Assembly: GCF_021390155.1 (NCBI RefSeq)
Contig: NZ_CP089985.1
Span: 4,847,001 to 4,911,000, forward strand
Length of the DNA: 64,000 nt
Direction of reading: 5' to 3'
From: Pseudomonas sp. HN11
GTDB taxonomy: Bacteria > Pseudomonadota > Gammaproteobacteria > Pseudomonadales > Pseudomonadaceae
In this document: piece by piece, positions 63,922-64,000 of the stretch
Position numbering within the stretch: position 1 is the first letter of the stretch
Layout of the letters: each line of letters starts with the position of its first letter
The notes under the pieces: model-generated
Told to the model about the DNA's origin: nothing
Databases searched by the model: none
Seen by the model: only the letters and a program-made list of their open reading frames with translations
Program-made: the position numbers and the translations under genes

Positions 63922-63935
63922 AGCGCTACCTTAGT
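63922..63935 (-). promoter_or_regulatory. Candidate GntR operator before gntR
   Basis: The minus strand has ACTAAGGTAGCGCT, a full match to AC-N-AAG-N-TAGCGCT. It lies 29 bp upstream of the gntR start and so could serve autoregulation as well as control of the divergent gntK. Confidence 0.7.
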
Positions 63936-63963
63936 GCCTCGATTTTTGTTTGGCAAGCCGCCT

Positions 63964-64000
63964 GATGACCTCCAAGAACGATAAAAAATTGCGTACCACG
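63964..64000 (+). CDS. gntR: LacI-type gluconate repressor GntR, N-terminal end only
   Basis: Only 12 codons are in the window (MTSKNDKKLRTT). The call rests on the position divergent from gntK-gntT, the three GntR-type sites, and the resemblance of the start to Pseudomonas GntR. The HTH lies beyond the edge. GntR represses gluconate uptake genes until bound by gluconate or 6-phosphogluconate. Confidence 0.6.

Overview
The window looks like chromosome of a Pseudomonas of the fluorescens group. It has high GC and dense coding, several REP/REPIN elements of the fluorescens-group type (core TGTGGGAGC), and the aotJQMOP-argR and aru arginine genes in pseudomonad order. It also carries families common in pseudomonads (DUF2790, DUF2025, ECF42 with a DGPF protein, gntK/gntT facing gntR). 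This taxonomic call rests on gene content and protein resemblance, not on a database search.

Layout. 1-13.4 kb: arginine uptake and catabolism on the minus strand (aotJQMOP-argR, then aruC and the start of aruF). A 1975-residue leucine-rich-repeat protein on the plus strand sits between argR and aruC and shares a divergent promoter region with aruC. 14-15.3 kb: a complete IS3-family element with inverted repeats, a GGG target duplication and an A6G frameshift site, placed beside the acs terminator. 15.3-22.5 kb: acs, a DUF2790 protein, vapBC, nrdB, an HNH nuclease remnant, a HAD phosphatase and a second vapBC. 22.5-28.9 kb: a LysR regulator facing an argininosuccinate-lyase-like gene, followed by a complete polar amino acid ABC transporter and an MFS permease. 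29-33.5 kb: an unrecognised protein with a Cys/His cluster, an XRE-type regulator behind a LexA-like box, a deletion scar joining AraC and SDR fragments, an amidase and an amidase-like protein without the catalytic core. 33.5-41 kb: an MBL hydrolase and TetR sharing an operator, a MASE2-GGDEF cyclase next to a BdlA-like PAS-PAS-MCP protein, DUF1003, and a LysR facing a CTP-synthase-like amidotransferase and a monooxygenase.

41-50.8 kb: glycerophosphodiesterase, a second deletion scar (AraC and sterol-desaturase fragments), PepSY, MCP, a CorA/ZntB-type transporter, a Pit phosphate transporter, and pxpABC with a divergent LysR. 51.7-55.8 kb: three more LysR genes with an SDR and a PACE efflux protein. 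55.9-58.6 kb: an ECF42 operon (SnoaL, DGPF, SRPBCC, sigma) with a matching promoter. 58.6-64 kb: small enzymes, alaC, gntT, gntK and the start of gntR with three GntR-type operators.

No tRNA, rRNA, CRISPR array or prophage was seen. The least explained parts are the giant LRR protein in the ArgR-controlled gap, the lyase-transporter cassette, the Cys/His protein with its SOS-like neighbour, and the amidase pair.
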